From Hyphomicrobiaceae bacterium (GTDB lineage Bacteria > Pseudomonadota > Alphaproteobacteria > Rhizobiales > MH13), in contig JAGRKQ010000264.1 in NCBI GenBank assembly GCA_020442235.1, forward strand, positions 1 to 5,079: a stretch of DNA of 5,079 nt, given 5' to 3'. This document shows, in pieces, positions 1-5,079 of the stretch. Each line of letters begins with the position of its first letter. Position 1 is the stretch's first letter. The notes beneath the pieces were generated by a model. It saw only the letters and a program-made list of their open reading frames with translations, was not told the DNA's origin and did not search any database. The position numbers and the translations under genes are program-made.

Positions 1-662
1 GACACGGTGTAGAAGCCGTTGTCGCGCCCGTCGGTCTCGGCGAAGATGCGGTTCGAGATCACCTTGCGGAAGACATAGAGGCGGCGCTCGTAGTCATCTT
101 CGTCGGAAATGCCCTGCGGCCGGTTGACGAAGACCTGGCGGTGCACGGGCTCGGATTCGGCAATGTGCGGCGCCTTCGACAGCGAGGAGTTGTCGACCGG
201 CACGTCGCGGAAGCCGAGCACGTTGAGCCCTTCGGCGGCCGCGACCTGGACGATCAGTTCCTCGATATGGGCGCGCAATTGCGCGTCGGCGGGCATGAAC
301 AAATGGCCGACGGCGTACTGGCCGGGGGCGGGCAGTTCGACGCCCTGGGCCGCCATTTCCTCGCGGAACAGGCGGTCGGGGATCTGTACCAGAATGCCCG
401 CGCCATCGCCCATCAGCGGGTCGGCGCCCACGGCGCCGCGATGGGTGAGGTTGTTGAGCATGAACAGGCCGTCGCGGACGATCTGGTGCGACTTGACGCC
501 CTTCATGTTGGCGATGAAGCCGACGCCGCAGGCATCGTGTTCGTTCTTCGGGTCGTAGAGGCCAACCGGACCTTTGGGCGCGGGACGAGCCGTCGTGCGC
601 TTCGCCGGACCCATGTCCGGCAAGGCCGCGTTGCTCTCAATCTGTGCGCCTAGGTCCTTCAT
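1..662 (-). CDS. gltB: Glutamate synthase (NADPH) large subunit, N-terminal part (partial)
   Basis: This is the 5' part (220 codons) of the large subunit of glutamate synthase, which makes two glutamates from glutamine and 2-oxoglutarate in cytoplasmic ammonia assimilation. The translation contains GLYDPKNEHDACGVGF, the classic junction where a propeptide is removed to expose the catalytic cysteine, here Cys45, of a class II glutamine amidotransferase domain. NNLTHRGAVGAD (residues 70-81) and GDGAGILVQIP (85-95) follow, as expected for GltB. The family is about 1,500 residues long, so roughly 85% lies beyond the left edge; the reading frame is open to base 1. I chose the ATG at 662-660 because AAGGAG lies six bases upstream. 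An in-frame ATG at 698-696 has no ribosome-binding site, and an in-frame stop lies at 734-732. The pre-cysteine segment (44 residues) is somewhat long and rich in Pro, Ala and Lys. gltD would be expected downstream, outside the window. The gene is divergent from the bufferin operon. Confidence 0.97.
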   Translation of the reverse strand, partial: MKDLGAQIESNAALPDMGPAKRTTARPAPKGPVGLYDPKNEHDACGVGFIANMKGVKSHQIVRDGLFMLNNLTHRGAVGADPLMGDGAGILVQIPDRLFREEMAAQGVELPAPGQYAVGHLFMPADAQLRAHIEELIVQVAAAEGLNVLGFRDVPVDNSSLSKAPHIAESEPVHRQVFVNRPQGISDEDDYERRLYVFRKVISNRIFAETDGRDNGFYTV

Positions 663-668
663 GACCTG

Positions 669-674
669 CTCCTT
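669..674 (-). promoter_or_regulatory. Ribosome binding site of gltB
   Basis: On the minus strand the bases read AAGGAG, a near-perfect Shine-Dalgarno, followed by six bases and then ATG (662-660). It decides the gltB start: the more upstream in-frame ATG at 698-696 has only GC-rich sequence with no purine-rich core before it. Confidence 0.8.
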
Positions 675-769
675 CTTGCCACTGGCCGGGGGCAGCATGA
701 TCGCCGGGCCGCTGATCTGCGGCTCGGGCGTTCATCCCCGCGGCGGTCCTGGAGGTCCGCCCGACGATT

Positions 770-792
770 GCGCAGTTTGCGCCAAACTGCGC
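770..792. repeat. Perfect 10-bp inverted repeat with 3-base loop, gltB leader side
   Basis: GCGCAGTTTG (770-779) and CAAACTGCGC (783-792) are exact reverse complements around the triplet CGC. No T-run follows on either strand, so it is not a normal intrinsic terminator. It lies about 110 bases upstream of the gltB start, where it could be an RNA hairpin in the gltB leader or the binding site of a dimeric regulator. I do not recognise it as an NtrC or sigma-54 element. Confidence 0.6.
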
Positions 793-848
793 CCCCCGCA
801 AGCCATTCGTTAGCACGTGCAGCAGGACGCGTCATAAACGTCGGATGG

Positions 849-869
849 TAGGACAGTGATCCTGTCCTA
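849..869. promoter_or_regulatory. Perfect palindrome, probable operator
   Basis: TAGGACAG (849-856) and CTGTCCTA (862-869) are exact reverse complements separated by TGATC. The half-site spacing of about one and a half helical turns, the mixed base composition and the absence of a T-run on either side fit a site for a dimeric transcription factor better than a terminator. It lies in the A/T-richer middle of the divergent region, so it could serve gltB, the buf operon or both. I cannot name the regulator from the sequence. Confidence 0.5.
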
Positions 870-1169
870 TTTCCGATCAGACATTGCCAGATTACCGGAG
901 CCTTAACAAGGGCCGCGCCCCGGCGAAAACCCTTATACGACCGTTCCTTACCGTAAAGTCTAATGCGTATGGACGATCCGTGCGCGATGTGCGGCCCGCA
1001 ATGACGGAAGATGACACCGCACTCACGCGGCAGTGAAAAGCCGCGACAGGCGTATCGCCACAACGTCATTTCCCATTGATCCGGCTTCCTGACAGCTTTT
1101 GTCCACCGGGCAACGACCCGGACGCCCGAAAAACAAAGGGCGCCAGAGACAGGTCAAACCACGAAAGAT

Positions 1170-1173
1170 GAGG
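1170..1173 (+). promoter_or_regulatory. Ribosome binding site of bufA
   Basis: GAGG lies eight bases before the ATG at 1182. It supports that start, which also gives a complete signal peptide with a positively charged N-terminus. Confidence 0.6.
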
Positions 1174-1181
1174 TTCCCATC

Positions 1182-1523
1182 ATGACCATCACGACCCGCC
1201 GCGCGGCCTCCACCGCCATTCTCGCCGGTGCCGTTGCAACCGCCGCCGCCGCTCTTGCCGCCGTGCCGACCCCGGCCAGCGCCCAGGCACAGGAACGCTG
1301 CTACGGCATCGCCCTTGCCGGGGCCAATGACTGCGGCGGTCATGGCAATGCCACCTGTGCCGGCACCTCCACCGTCGATTACCAGGGCAATGCCTGGAAG
1401 CTCGTCGAGGCCGGCACCTGCGTGCAGTATGGTTCCGAGACCGACATGACCAATGCGTTCTATCTGCCCGAGGGCCGCATGGGCTCGCTCGAGCCGCTGG
1501 AGCGCGATCTGCCGCAGGGCTGA
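1182..1523 (+). CDS. bufA: Bufferin precursor peptide BufA (DUF2282), secreted copper-binding RiPP
   Basis: This 113-residue protein is a DUF2282 bufferin precursor. Residues 1-34 form a Sec-type signal peptide: TTRR basic start, Ala-rich hydrophobic core at about 12-27, and a likely AxA cleavage at ASA-QAQ after residue 34. The mature part carries the family pattern [12 protein letters not shown] (40-51), then CAGTS (59-63), DYQGNAWK (66-73) and EAGTC (76-80). That gives exactly four cysteines: 40, 51, 59 and 80. In characterised bufferins (Caulobacter work, from memory) the central cysteines become thiooxazole heterocycles that bind copper, while the outer pair forms a disulfide. By analogy, Cys51 and Cys59 are the predicted modified residues here. 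His54 between them is a possible extra ligand (inference). The C-terminal tail after residue 85 ([14 protein letters not shown]) is typical of the family rather than an anomaly. It is the first gene of the operon, upstream of its modification enzymes. No metal-responsive promoter motif could be assigned. Confidence 0.95.
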   Translation: MTITTRRAASTAILAGAVATAAAALAAVPTPASAQAQERCYGIALAGANDCGGHGNATCAGTSTVDYQGNAWKLVEAGTCVQYGSETDMTNAFYLPEGRMGSLEPLERDLPQG

Positions 1524-1543
1524 TCCGCCCCGCTCTTGCAACC

Positions 1544-1601
1544 GGCGTGCGGCCCGCTCCCCTGGCCAAGTCCTCCCCGCTGACCCGGCGGGCCGCGCGC
1601 C
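1544..1601 (+). terminator. Strong hairpin in the bufA-bufB spacer (RNA stabiliser or partial terminator)
   Basis: Bases 1544-1557 and 1588-1601 pair as a 14-bp stem, all G-C apart from one G-U wobble at 1548/1597, around a 30-base loop that is C-rich. The structure begins 20 bases after the bufA stop codon. No T-run follows, so it is not a canonical intrinsic terminator. A 3'-end-protecting hairpin, a processing site or a partial terminator that makes bufA mRNA more abundant than the downstream enzyme genes would all fit. A second small stem lies at 1606-1625 (GCGT/ACGC with flanking CTT/AAG). Confidence 0.6.
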
Positions 1602-1665
1602 ACTCCTTGCGTCACAACGCACAAGCCTCCTCGACGCAAACACCCCCAGCCGACCGGGATCTGCC

Positions 1666-2577
1666 ATGTCCGATGCCTTGCACAGCGCGCGCACCCGCGC
1701 CGCCCTTCCCCAGCGCGCCGGCGCCGGCTTCAAGCCGCTGCATGCCGAAGGGGTTTTCGACAGCGATCACGAGGTTTCCTGGTTCGAGATCCACCCTGAA
1801 AACTACATGGGCGAAGGCGGCCCGATGCTGGCGCTGCTGGAAACGCTGCGCGCGCGCTATCCCCTGTCCATTCATGGGGTGGGACTGTCCATCGGCGGCG
1901 CGCGCGATCTCGACCGCGCGCATCTCAAGCGTCTTCGCGGCCTCATCGACCGCTTCCAGCCGGGGCTCTTTTCCGAGCATCTGGCCTGGTCGACGCATGA
2001 GGATGCCTATTTCAACGACCTCCTGCCCTTGCCCTATACGCGCCAGACGCTTGAGCGCGTGTGCGATCACATCGACGAGACGCAGGAGGCGCTCGGGCGG
2101 CGGATGCTGCTGGAAAATCCCTCCACCTATGTGATCTTCGAGACCTCCGAGATGGAGGAAACGGAATTTCTCGCCGAGATCGCCCGGCGGACCGGATGCG
2201 GGCTGCTGCTCGACGTCAACAATGTCTTCGTGTCGGCGACCAATCACGGCTGGTCGGCGGAAGATTATCTCGACCGCTTTCCGGTCGGTCTTGTCGGCGA
2301 GGTGCATCTGGCCGGCCACAAGGAAGTGACGCTTGCCGATGGCGCGCGGCTTCTGATCGACAGCCACGACCGCACCGTCAGCGATCCCGTCTGGGCGCTC
2401 TATGGCCGGCTTCTCGACCGCACCGGCCCGCTGCCGACGCTGATCGAATGGGATGCCGACGTGCCGCCTTTCTCGGTGCTCGCCGGCGAGGCGGCGGCCG
2501 CCAACCGTTTCCTGGAACGCGCCAGCGCCGAAGATCCGGCGCCGCTGCGCCTCGCTGCGGGGGGACGTCATGGCTGA
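1666..2577 (+). CDS. bufB: Bufferin-maturing enzyme BufB (DUF692, multinuclear non-heme iron oxidase)
   Basis: This 303-residue protein belongs to DUF692, the TIM-barrel family that includes MbnB (methanobactin), HvfB and BufB. These iron enzymes use oxygen to alter cysteines of a peptide substrate; BufB converts cysteine to a thiooxazole. Family blocks in order are [10 protein letters not shown] (19-28), [11 protein letters not shown] (39-49), [12 protein letters not shown] (67-78), FSEHLAWS (102-109), LLENPSTY (148-155), [11 protein letters not shown] (180-190), GEVHLAGH (211-218), [14 protein letters not shown] (230-243) and LIEWDADVP (259-267). Metal-ligand candidates, assigned by analogy, are His70, Glu104/His105, Glu150, Asp183, His214, Asp232/His234 and Glu261. 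I chose ATG 1666 because GGGA lies six bases upstream and because it gives the family's usual length; the frame is open further upstream but lacks family sequence there. The gene ends inside bufC (8-base overlap). No signal peptide is seen, so the enzyme should act in the cytoplasm before precursor export. Confidence 0.95.
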   Translation: MSDALHSARTRAALPQRAGAGFKPLHAEGVFDSDHEVSWFEIHPENYMGEGGPMLALLETLRARYPLSIHGVGLSIGGARDLDRAHLKRLRGLIDRFQPGLFSEHLAWSTHEDAYFNDLLPLPYTRQTLERVCDHIDETQEALGRRMLLENPSTYVIFETSEMEETEFLAEIARRTGCGLLLDVNNVFVSATNHGWSAEDYLDRFPVGLVGEVHLAGHKEVTLADGARLLIDSHDRTVSDPVWALYGRLLDRTGPLPTLIEWDADVPPFSVLAGEAAAANRFLERASAEDPAPLRLAAGGRHG

Positions 2578-3349
2578 ACCGCTCGAACAGCGCTTTTCCA
2601 GCGCGCTTCTCGATCCGCGGGCAGCCATTCCCGCCGGCATCCGGCGCGCCGATGGCGGCGATCCGGCGTTCGCCTTTGCCGTCTATCGCAACAATGTCGC
2701 CGTCAGCCTGGTTGAGACGCTGGCCGCAGGCTTTCCGGCGGTGCGCGCGCTTCTGGGCGAGGCCCGGTTCAAGGCCGTGGCGCTCGACTTCGTGCGGCGC
2801 GAACCGCCGCGTTCGCCGGTGCTCCTGCGCTATGGCGCGACGTTTCCGCAGGCACTTGGCGCGCGGGAGGATCTTGCCGCCATTCCGTTCCTGGCTGATC
2901 TTGCCGCGCTCGAATGGGCGCGGATCGAAGCTCATCACGCCGCCGATGCCGCACCGGCCGCGATTGCCGATCTTGCCGTCCTCGGCGAGGCGGCGCTGGG
3001 TGCGGCACGGCTCACCCTTCATCCATCGGTGCGGCTGGTGCGCTCGCGCTTCCCGATCGTCACCATTCACGCCATCGAGACCGGTGGCATCGAGCGTCCC
3101 CGGCATCGCATCGACCTCGGCACCGGGCAGGACGCGCTCGTCGTCCGGCCGGGGATGCGCGTTGCCGTTCATCCCTTGAGCGAGGGGCTGGGCGCCTTTG
3201 TCGAGGCGCTCGTCTGGGGGGCGCCGCTCGGCGATGCGCTGGAAGCGGGCATCAATGAGGATGCCAGCTTCGACGCCTCCGGCGCCTTGCAGCTTGTGTT
3301 TTCCGCCGGTGCGGTCGAAGGCGTGGAACAGGGAGAACAAGACGCATGA
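2570..3349 (+). CDS. bufC: Bufferin maturation partner BufC (DUF2063, HvfC/BufC N-terminal domain)
   Basis: This 259-residue protein has the DUF2063 domain at about residues 5-95, with the hallmark YRNN at 39-42 and [13 protein letters not shown] at 55-67. A second, less conserved domain (about 110-245) contains [14 protein letters not shown], typical of the HvfC/BufC C-terminal region. Proteins of this family pair with the DUF692 enzyme and help it recognise the precursor, as MbnC does with MbnB in methanobactin synthesis. The start at 2570 is supported by a GGGGGG run seven to twelve bases upstream and by the N-terminal alignment to the family. It overlaps the end of bufB by eight bases (2570-2577) and its stop overlaps the doxX start in ATGA (3346-3349), so translation is probably coupled, fitting a complex made in fixed proportions. 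No membrane segment or signal peptide is present. Confidence 0.93.
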   Translation: MAEPLEQRFSSALLDPRAAIPAGIRRADGGDPAFAFAVYRNNVAVSLVETLAAGFPAVRALLGEARFKAVALDFVRREPPRSPVLLRYGATFPQALGAREDLAAIPFLADLAALEWARIEAHHAADAAPAAIADLAVLGEAALGAARLTLHPSVRLVRSRFPIVTIHAIETGGIERPRHRIDLGTGQDALVVRPGMRVAVHPLSEGLGAFVEALVWGAPLGDALEAGINEDASFDASGALQLVFSAGAVEGVEQGEQDA

Positions 3350-3942
3350 CTGCCATCCTGACCCGCCTTGGTCGCCTGCATGACACCGTTTTTGGTGCTT
3401 TCTCGAAGCTCTTCGATCACGGGCTTGGCGGCCTTCTCGCCCGCCTTGTCTTTGCCGGTGTGCTTCTCGTTTATTACTGGCATTCGGCGGGGCTGAAGGT
3501 CGAAGACGGCCTTTCGGGCTTCTTCAGCATCCGTCCGGCGGCCTATTTCCAGATCCTTCCCTCGGTGGTCGAGGCCTATGGCTACGATCCCTCGCAGGTG
3601 CCGTTCTTCCCCTGGGGGCTGATCGTCACCGCCGGCACCTATGCCGAATTCCTGCTGCCGCTTCTGGTGGTCGTCGGACTGTTCACCCGTCTTGCGGCGC
3701 TCGGCATGATCGGGTTCATTGCCGTCCAGTCCTTCGTCGACATCGCCTTCCATGGTGCGAACGAAGCCGCAGTCGGGGTCTGGTTCGACCGGCTGCCCGA
3801 TGCCCTCATCTTTGACCAGCGTGCCTTCTGGGTGCTTCTGCTCGTCACCCTTGTCGCCAAGGGCGGGGGCTGGCTGTCGCTCGATCAGCTGGCGGGGCGC
3901 TTTTTGCCCAAGGCCCGGAAAGCAACCGCCGCCGGGGGATGA
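3346..3942 (+). CDS. doxX: DoxX family integral membrane protein of the bufferin operon
   Basis: This 198-residue protein is DoxX-like, with four predicted membrane helices at about 27-46, 91-112, 115-135 and 158-175. The second helix carries the family's conserved acidic residue within YAEFLLPLLVVVGLFTR (Glu101, then GLFTR at 111-115). A loop rich in aromatics (about 57-90) sits between helices one and two, presumably facing the periplasm. DoxX proteins commonly close DUF2282/DUF692/DUF2063 operons, but their role there is not firmly known to me. Proposals include redox support or membrane quinol-linked electron supply for the modification (inference). The start codon overlaps the bufC stop by four bases, implying translational coupling; a GGGAG lies ten bases upstream. 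It is the last gene of the operon, since a strong intrinsic terminator follows 25 bases after its stop. Confidence 0.92.
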   Translation: MTAILTRLGRLHDTVFGAFSKLFDHGLGGLLARLVFAGVLLVYYWHSAGLKVEDGLSGFFSIRPAAYFQILPSVVEAYGYDPSQVPFFPWGLIVTAGTYAEFLLPLLVVVGLFTRLAALGMIGFIAVQSFVDIAFHGANEAAVGVWFDRLPDALIFDQRAFWVLLLVTLVAKGGGWLSLDQLAGRFLPKARKATAAGG

Positions 3943-3967
3943 CCTTTCCTCTCCTTTCGGATTTGAT

Positions 3968-3998
3968 GGCCCCCGGTTGACGAGCCGGGGGCCTTTTT
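3968..3998 (+). terminator. Intrinsic terminator of the buf operon
   Basis: GGCCCCCGG (3968-3976) and CCGGGGGCC (3985-3993) form a perfect 9-bp G/C stem with an 8-base loop, followed directly by five T (3994-3998). This is a textbook Rho-independent terminator 25 bases after doxX. It is remarkable for ending one base before the start codon of the next gene. Confidence 0.92.
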
Positions 3999-3999
3999 C

Positions 4000-5052
4000 G
4001 TGAATTTTGCAAGCGACAACTGGGCCGGCGCCAGCGCGAATGTGCTCGCGGCCCTCGGTGCTGCCAACGGCACGCTTCCCGCCTATGGCGCCGATCCGGT
4101 AACGGCACGGGCAAAAGCCCTTCTGGAAGAGGCTCTTGGCGGCTCGGCCGCCTTTGCCTTCGTGGCCACGGGGACGGCAGCCAATGCGCTTTGTCTTTCG
4201 CTTGCCGCACGCGCGGGCGGCGTCGTTCTTTGCCATGAAGGCGCGCACATCACCGTCGACGAAGGCGGCGCGCCGGAAGCTCTGTCGGGCGGATTGAAGC
4301 TTGTCACCATTGCCGGCAGGGCTGGAAAGATCGCCCCCGATGCGCTGGAAGAGGCCTTCGCGCGCTTTCCCAAGGGGGTCGTGCATCACGGCCGGGTGGT
4401 GGCGGTGTCGATCACCAACCTCACCGAACTTGGAACGCTCTACAGGCCAGGGGAGGTGCGGGCGCTGGCCGACATCGCGCACCGGCACGGCGCGCTTCTT
4501 CATTGCGACGGGGCGCGGCTTTTCAATGCGGCGGCCTCGGCCGGCGTTTCTCCCATCGCTCTGACGCGCGAGGCGGGCGTCGATCTTCTCTCCTTCGGCA
4601 TGACCAAGTGTGGGGCTCTTTGTGCCGAAGTGGCGGTCGCCTTCGATCCGGCGCTCGGCGAGGATCTGGCTTTTGCCCAGAAGCGGATCGGCCAGCTCCT
4701 GTCCAAGCAGAGGCTTTATGCGGCGCAGGTCGCAGCCCTTCTGGAGGGCGGGCACGGGCAGGATCTTGCCGCCCGCGCCAACGGTCTTGCAGCCCGTCTT
4801 GGCGCGGGGCTTGTCGGGCTTGAGGGGACCCGCCTCATTGCGCCCGTCGAGGGCAACGAGGTTTTCATCGCCATGCCTAAGGAGATGGCGGCAAGGCTGG
4901 AGGAGGGCGGGGTGAAGTTCTACGACTGGCCGGTCTTTGCGCTTCAGCCCGAGGAGCGTCCCGGACCCGGCGAGCGGCTTTTACGCTTCGTCACCCATCA
5001 TGCGCTCGGCACGGAGGATGTGGAGCGCCTTATTGCGCTTGCCGCCGGCTGA
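4000..5052 (+). CDS. ltaE: Low-specificity L-threonine aldolase (PLP-dependent)
   Basis: This 350-residue protein is a fold-type I PLP enzyme that cleaves L-threonine and L-allo-threonine to glycine and acetaldehyde. It starts with NFASDNWAGA (2-11), the substrate-contacting N-terminus of the family. HEGAHI follows at 79-84, with His83 the likely catalytic histidine stacking on PLP. HCDGARLFNAA (168-178) supplies Asp170 for the pyridine nitrogen and Arg173 for substrate binding. SFGMTK (198-203) gives Lys203 as the Schiff-base lysine. Length is normal for the family. GTG 4000 is the only usual start codon between the in-frame stop at 3964-3966 and the conserved N-terminal motif, so the start is secure. 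No free ribosome-binding site precedes it: the only purine run (GGGGG, 3987-3991) is inside the upstream terminator stem. The residues around Lys203 (Met201, Cys204) differ from the Gly/Asn I recall in relatives. There is no obvious link to bufferin synthesis. Confidence 0.93.
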   Translation: MNFASDNWAGASANVLAALGAANGTLPAYGADPVTARAKALLEEALGGSAAFAFVATGTAANALCLSLAARAGGVVLCHEGAHITVDEGGAPEALSGGLKLVTIAGRAGKIAPDALEEAFARFPKGVVHHGRVVAVSITNLTELGTLYRPGEVRALADIAHRHGALLHCDGARLFNAAASAGVSPIALTREAGVDLLSFGMTKCGALCAEVAVAFDPALGEDLAFAQKRIGQLLSKQRLYAAQVAALLEGGHGQDLAARANGLAARLGAGLVGLEGTRLIAPVEGNEVFIAMPKEMAARLEEGGVKFYDWPVFALQPEERPGPGERLLRFVTHHALGTEDVERLIALAAG

Positions 5053-5079
5053 CGCGCAGCCCGCTGATACACAACCGCT

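Larger units (their letters stand above)
663..1181. other. Divergent intergenic region between gltB and bufA
   Basis: This 519-base stretch separates two divergent genes and should hold both promoters. The section at about 830-970 is visibly richer in A/T than the flanking genes, as expected of a control region. It carries two perfect inverted repeats (770-792 and 849-869). I found no convincing -35/-10 pair on either strand. The best fragments are TATAAG on the minus strand near 932-937, without a -35 at proper spacing, and TTAACA at 903-908 on the plus strand, without a -10. A minus-strand open frame covers much of the region (659-1069), but its translation is low-complexity and Arg/Cys-rich, resembles no family and would overlap the gltB start out of frame, so I do not call it. 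No tRNA or riboswitch fold was recognised. Confidence 0.7.

Noticed and set aside
141..653. Plus-strand open frame (170 codons) opposite gltB
   Set aside because: The minus strand here encodes conserved GltB sequence throughout, so this is a shadow frame.
790..812. Possible sigma-54 promoter for gltB (GG-N10-GC spacing on the minus strand)
   Set aside because: Only the GG/GC spacing and TGGC agree; the -12 block is G-rich and does not resemble TTGC.
953..977. Possible SigF-like promoter (GTAAAG, 15 bases, CGAT) upstream of bufA
   Set aside because: Both elements deviate from the consensus I remember for Caulobacter SigF and the spacing is one base short, so the match is too weak to call.
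659..1069. Minus-strand open frame of 136 codons in the divergent spacer
   Set aside because: It has no family resemblance, is Arg/Cys-rich like a GC-rich shadow frame, overlaps the gltB start out of frame and has no ribosome-binding site.
1168..1185. Five-codon frame MRFPS overlapping the bufA start
   Set aside because: It has no ribosome-binding site, and its AGG is simply part of the bufA Shine-Dalgarno.
990..1557. Exact 11-base repeat GTGCGGCCCGC at 989-999 and 1547-1557
   Set aside because: Several such matches are expected by chance in about 5 kb of GC-rich sequence.
1612..2640. Minus-strand open frame (342 codons) opposite bufB
   Set aside because: It is a mirror of the strong codon bias of bufB; no recognisable motif or ribosome-binding site.
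3169..4755. Long minus-strand open frame (528 codons) across bufC, doxX and ltaE
   Set aside because: It lies antisense to three clear genes, crosses a terminator, and its translation is low-complexity with no domain. Long antisense frames are common in high-GC genes.
5053..5079. Sequence after ltaE
   Set aside because: Only 27 bases remain; no terminator or gene start can be supported.

Overview
The window is GC-rich with strong G/C preference at third codon positions. Its genes (a class II-type glutamate synthase start, a bufferin operon and a low-specificity threonine aldolase) look most like an alphaproteobacterium, probably Hyphomicrobiales. That placement is an inference from protein flavour; there is no rRNA or other phylogenetic marker here. 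I see no mobile elements, CRISPR arrays or tRNA/rRNA genes.

Layout. Positions 1-662 (minus strand) hold the first 220 codons of gltB, the large subunit of NADPH glutamate synthase, running off the left edge. Positions 663-1181 form a 519-base divergent intergenic region with lower GC in its middle, two perfect inverted repeats and a possible Cys-containing micro-ORF, but no convincing conventional gene. Positions 1182-3942 (plus strand) hold four co-directional genes: a DUF2282 precursor peptide (bufA), a DUF692 iron enzyme (bufB), a DUF2063 partner protein (bufC) and a DoxX-like membrane protein. A strong intrinsic terminator follows at 3968-3998. Only one base after its T-run, a GTG start opens ltaE, a threonine aldolase (4000-5052).

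The centre of interest is the four-gene operon. It matches the recently described bufferin systems, in which a secreted DUF2282 peptide with four cysteines is modified on cysteine by a DUF692 enzyme with its DUF2063 partner, giving a periplasmic copper-binding RiPP. All parts are present and look intact. bufB, bufC and doxX overlap each other (8 and 4 bases). bufA is set apart by a 142-base spacer holding a 14-bp hairpin, which suggests that precursor and enzymes are made at different levels from one transcript. The flanking gltB and ltaE are ordinary amino-acid metabolism genes with no obvious functional link to the operon.
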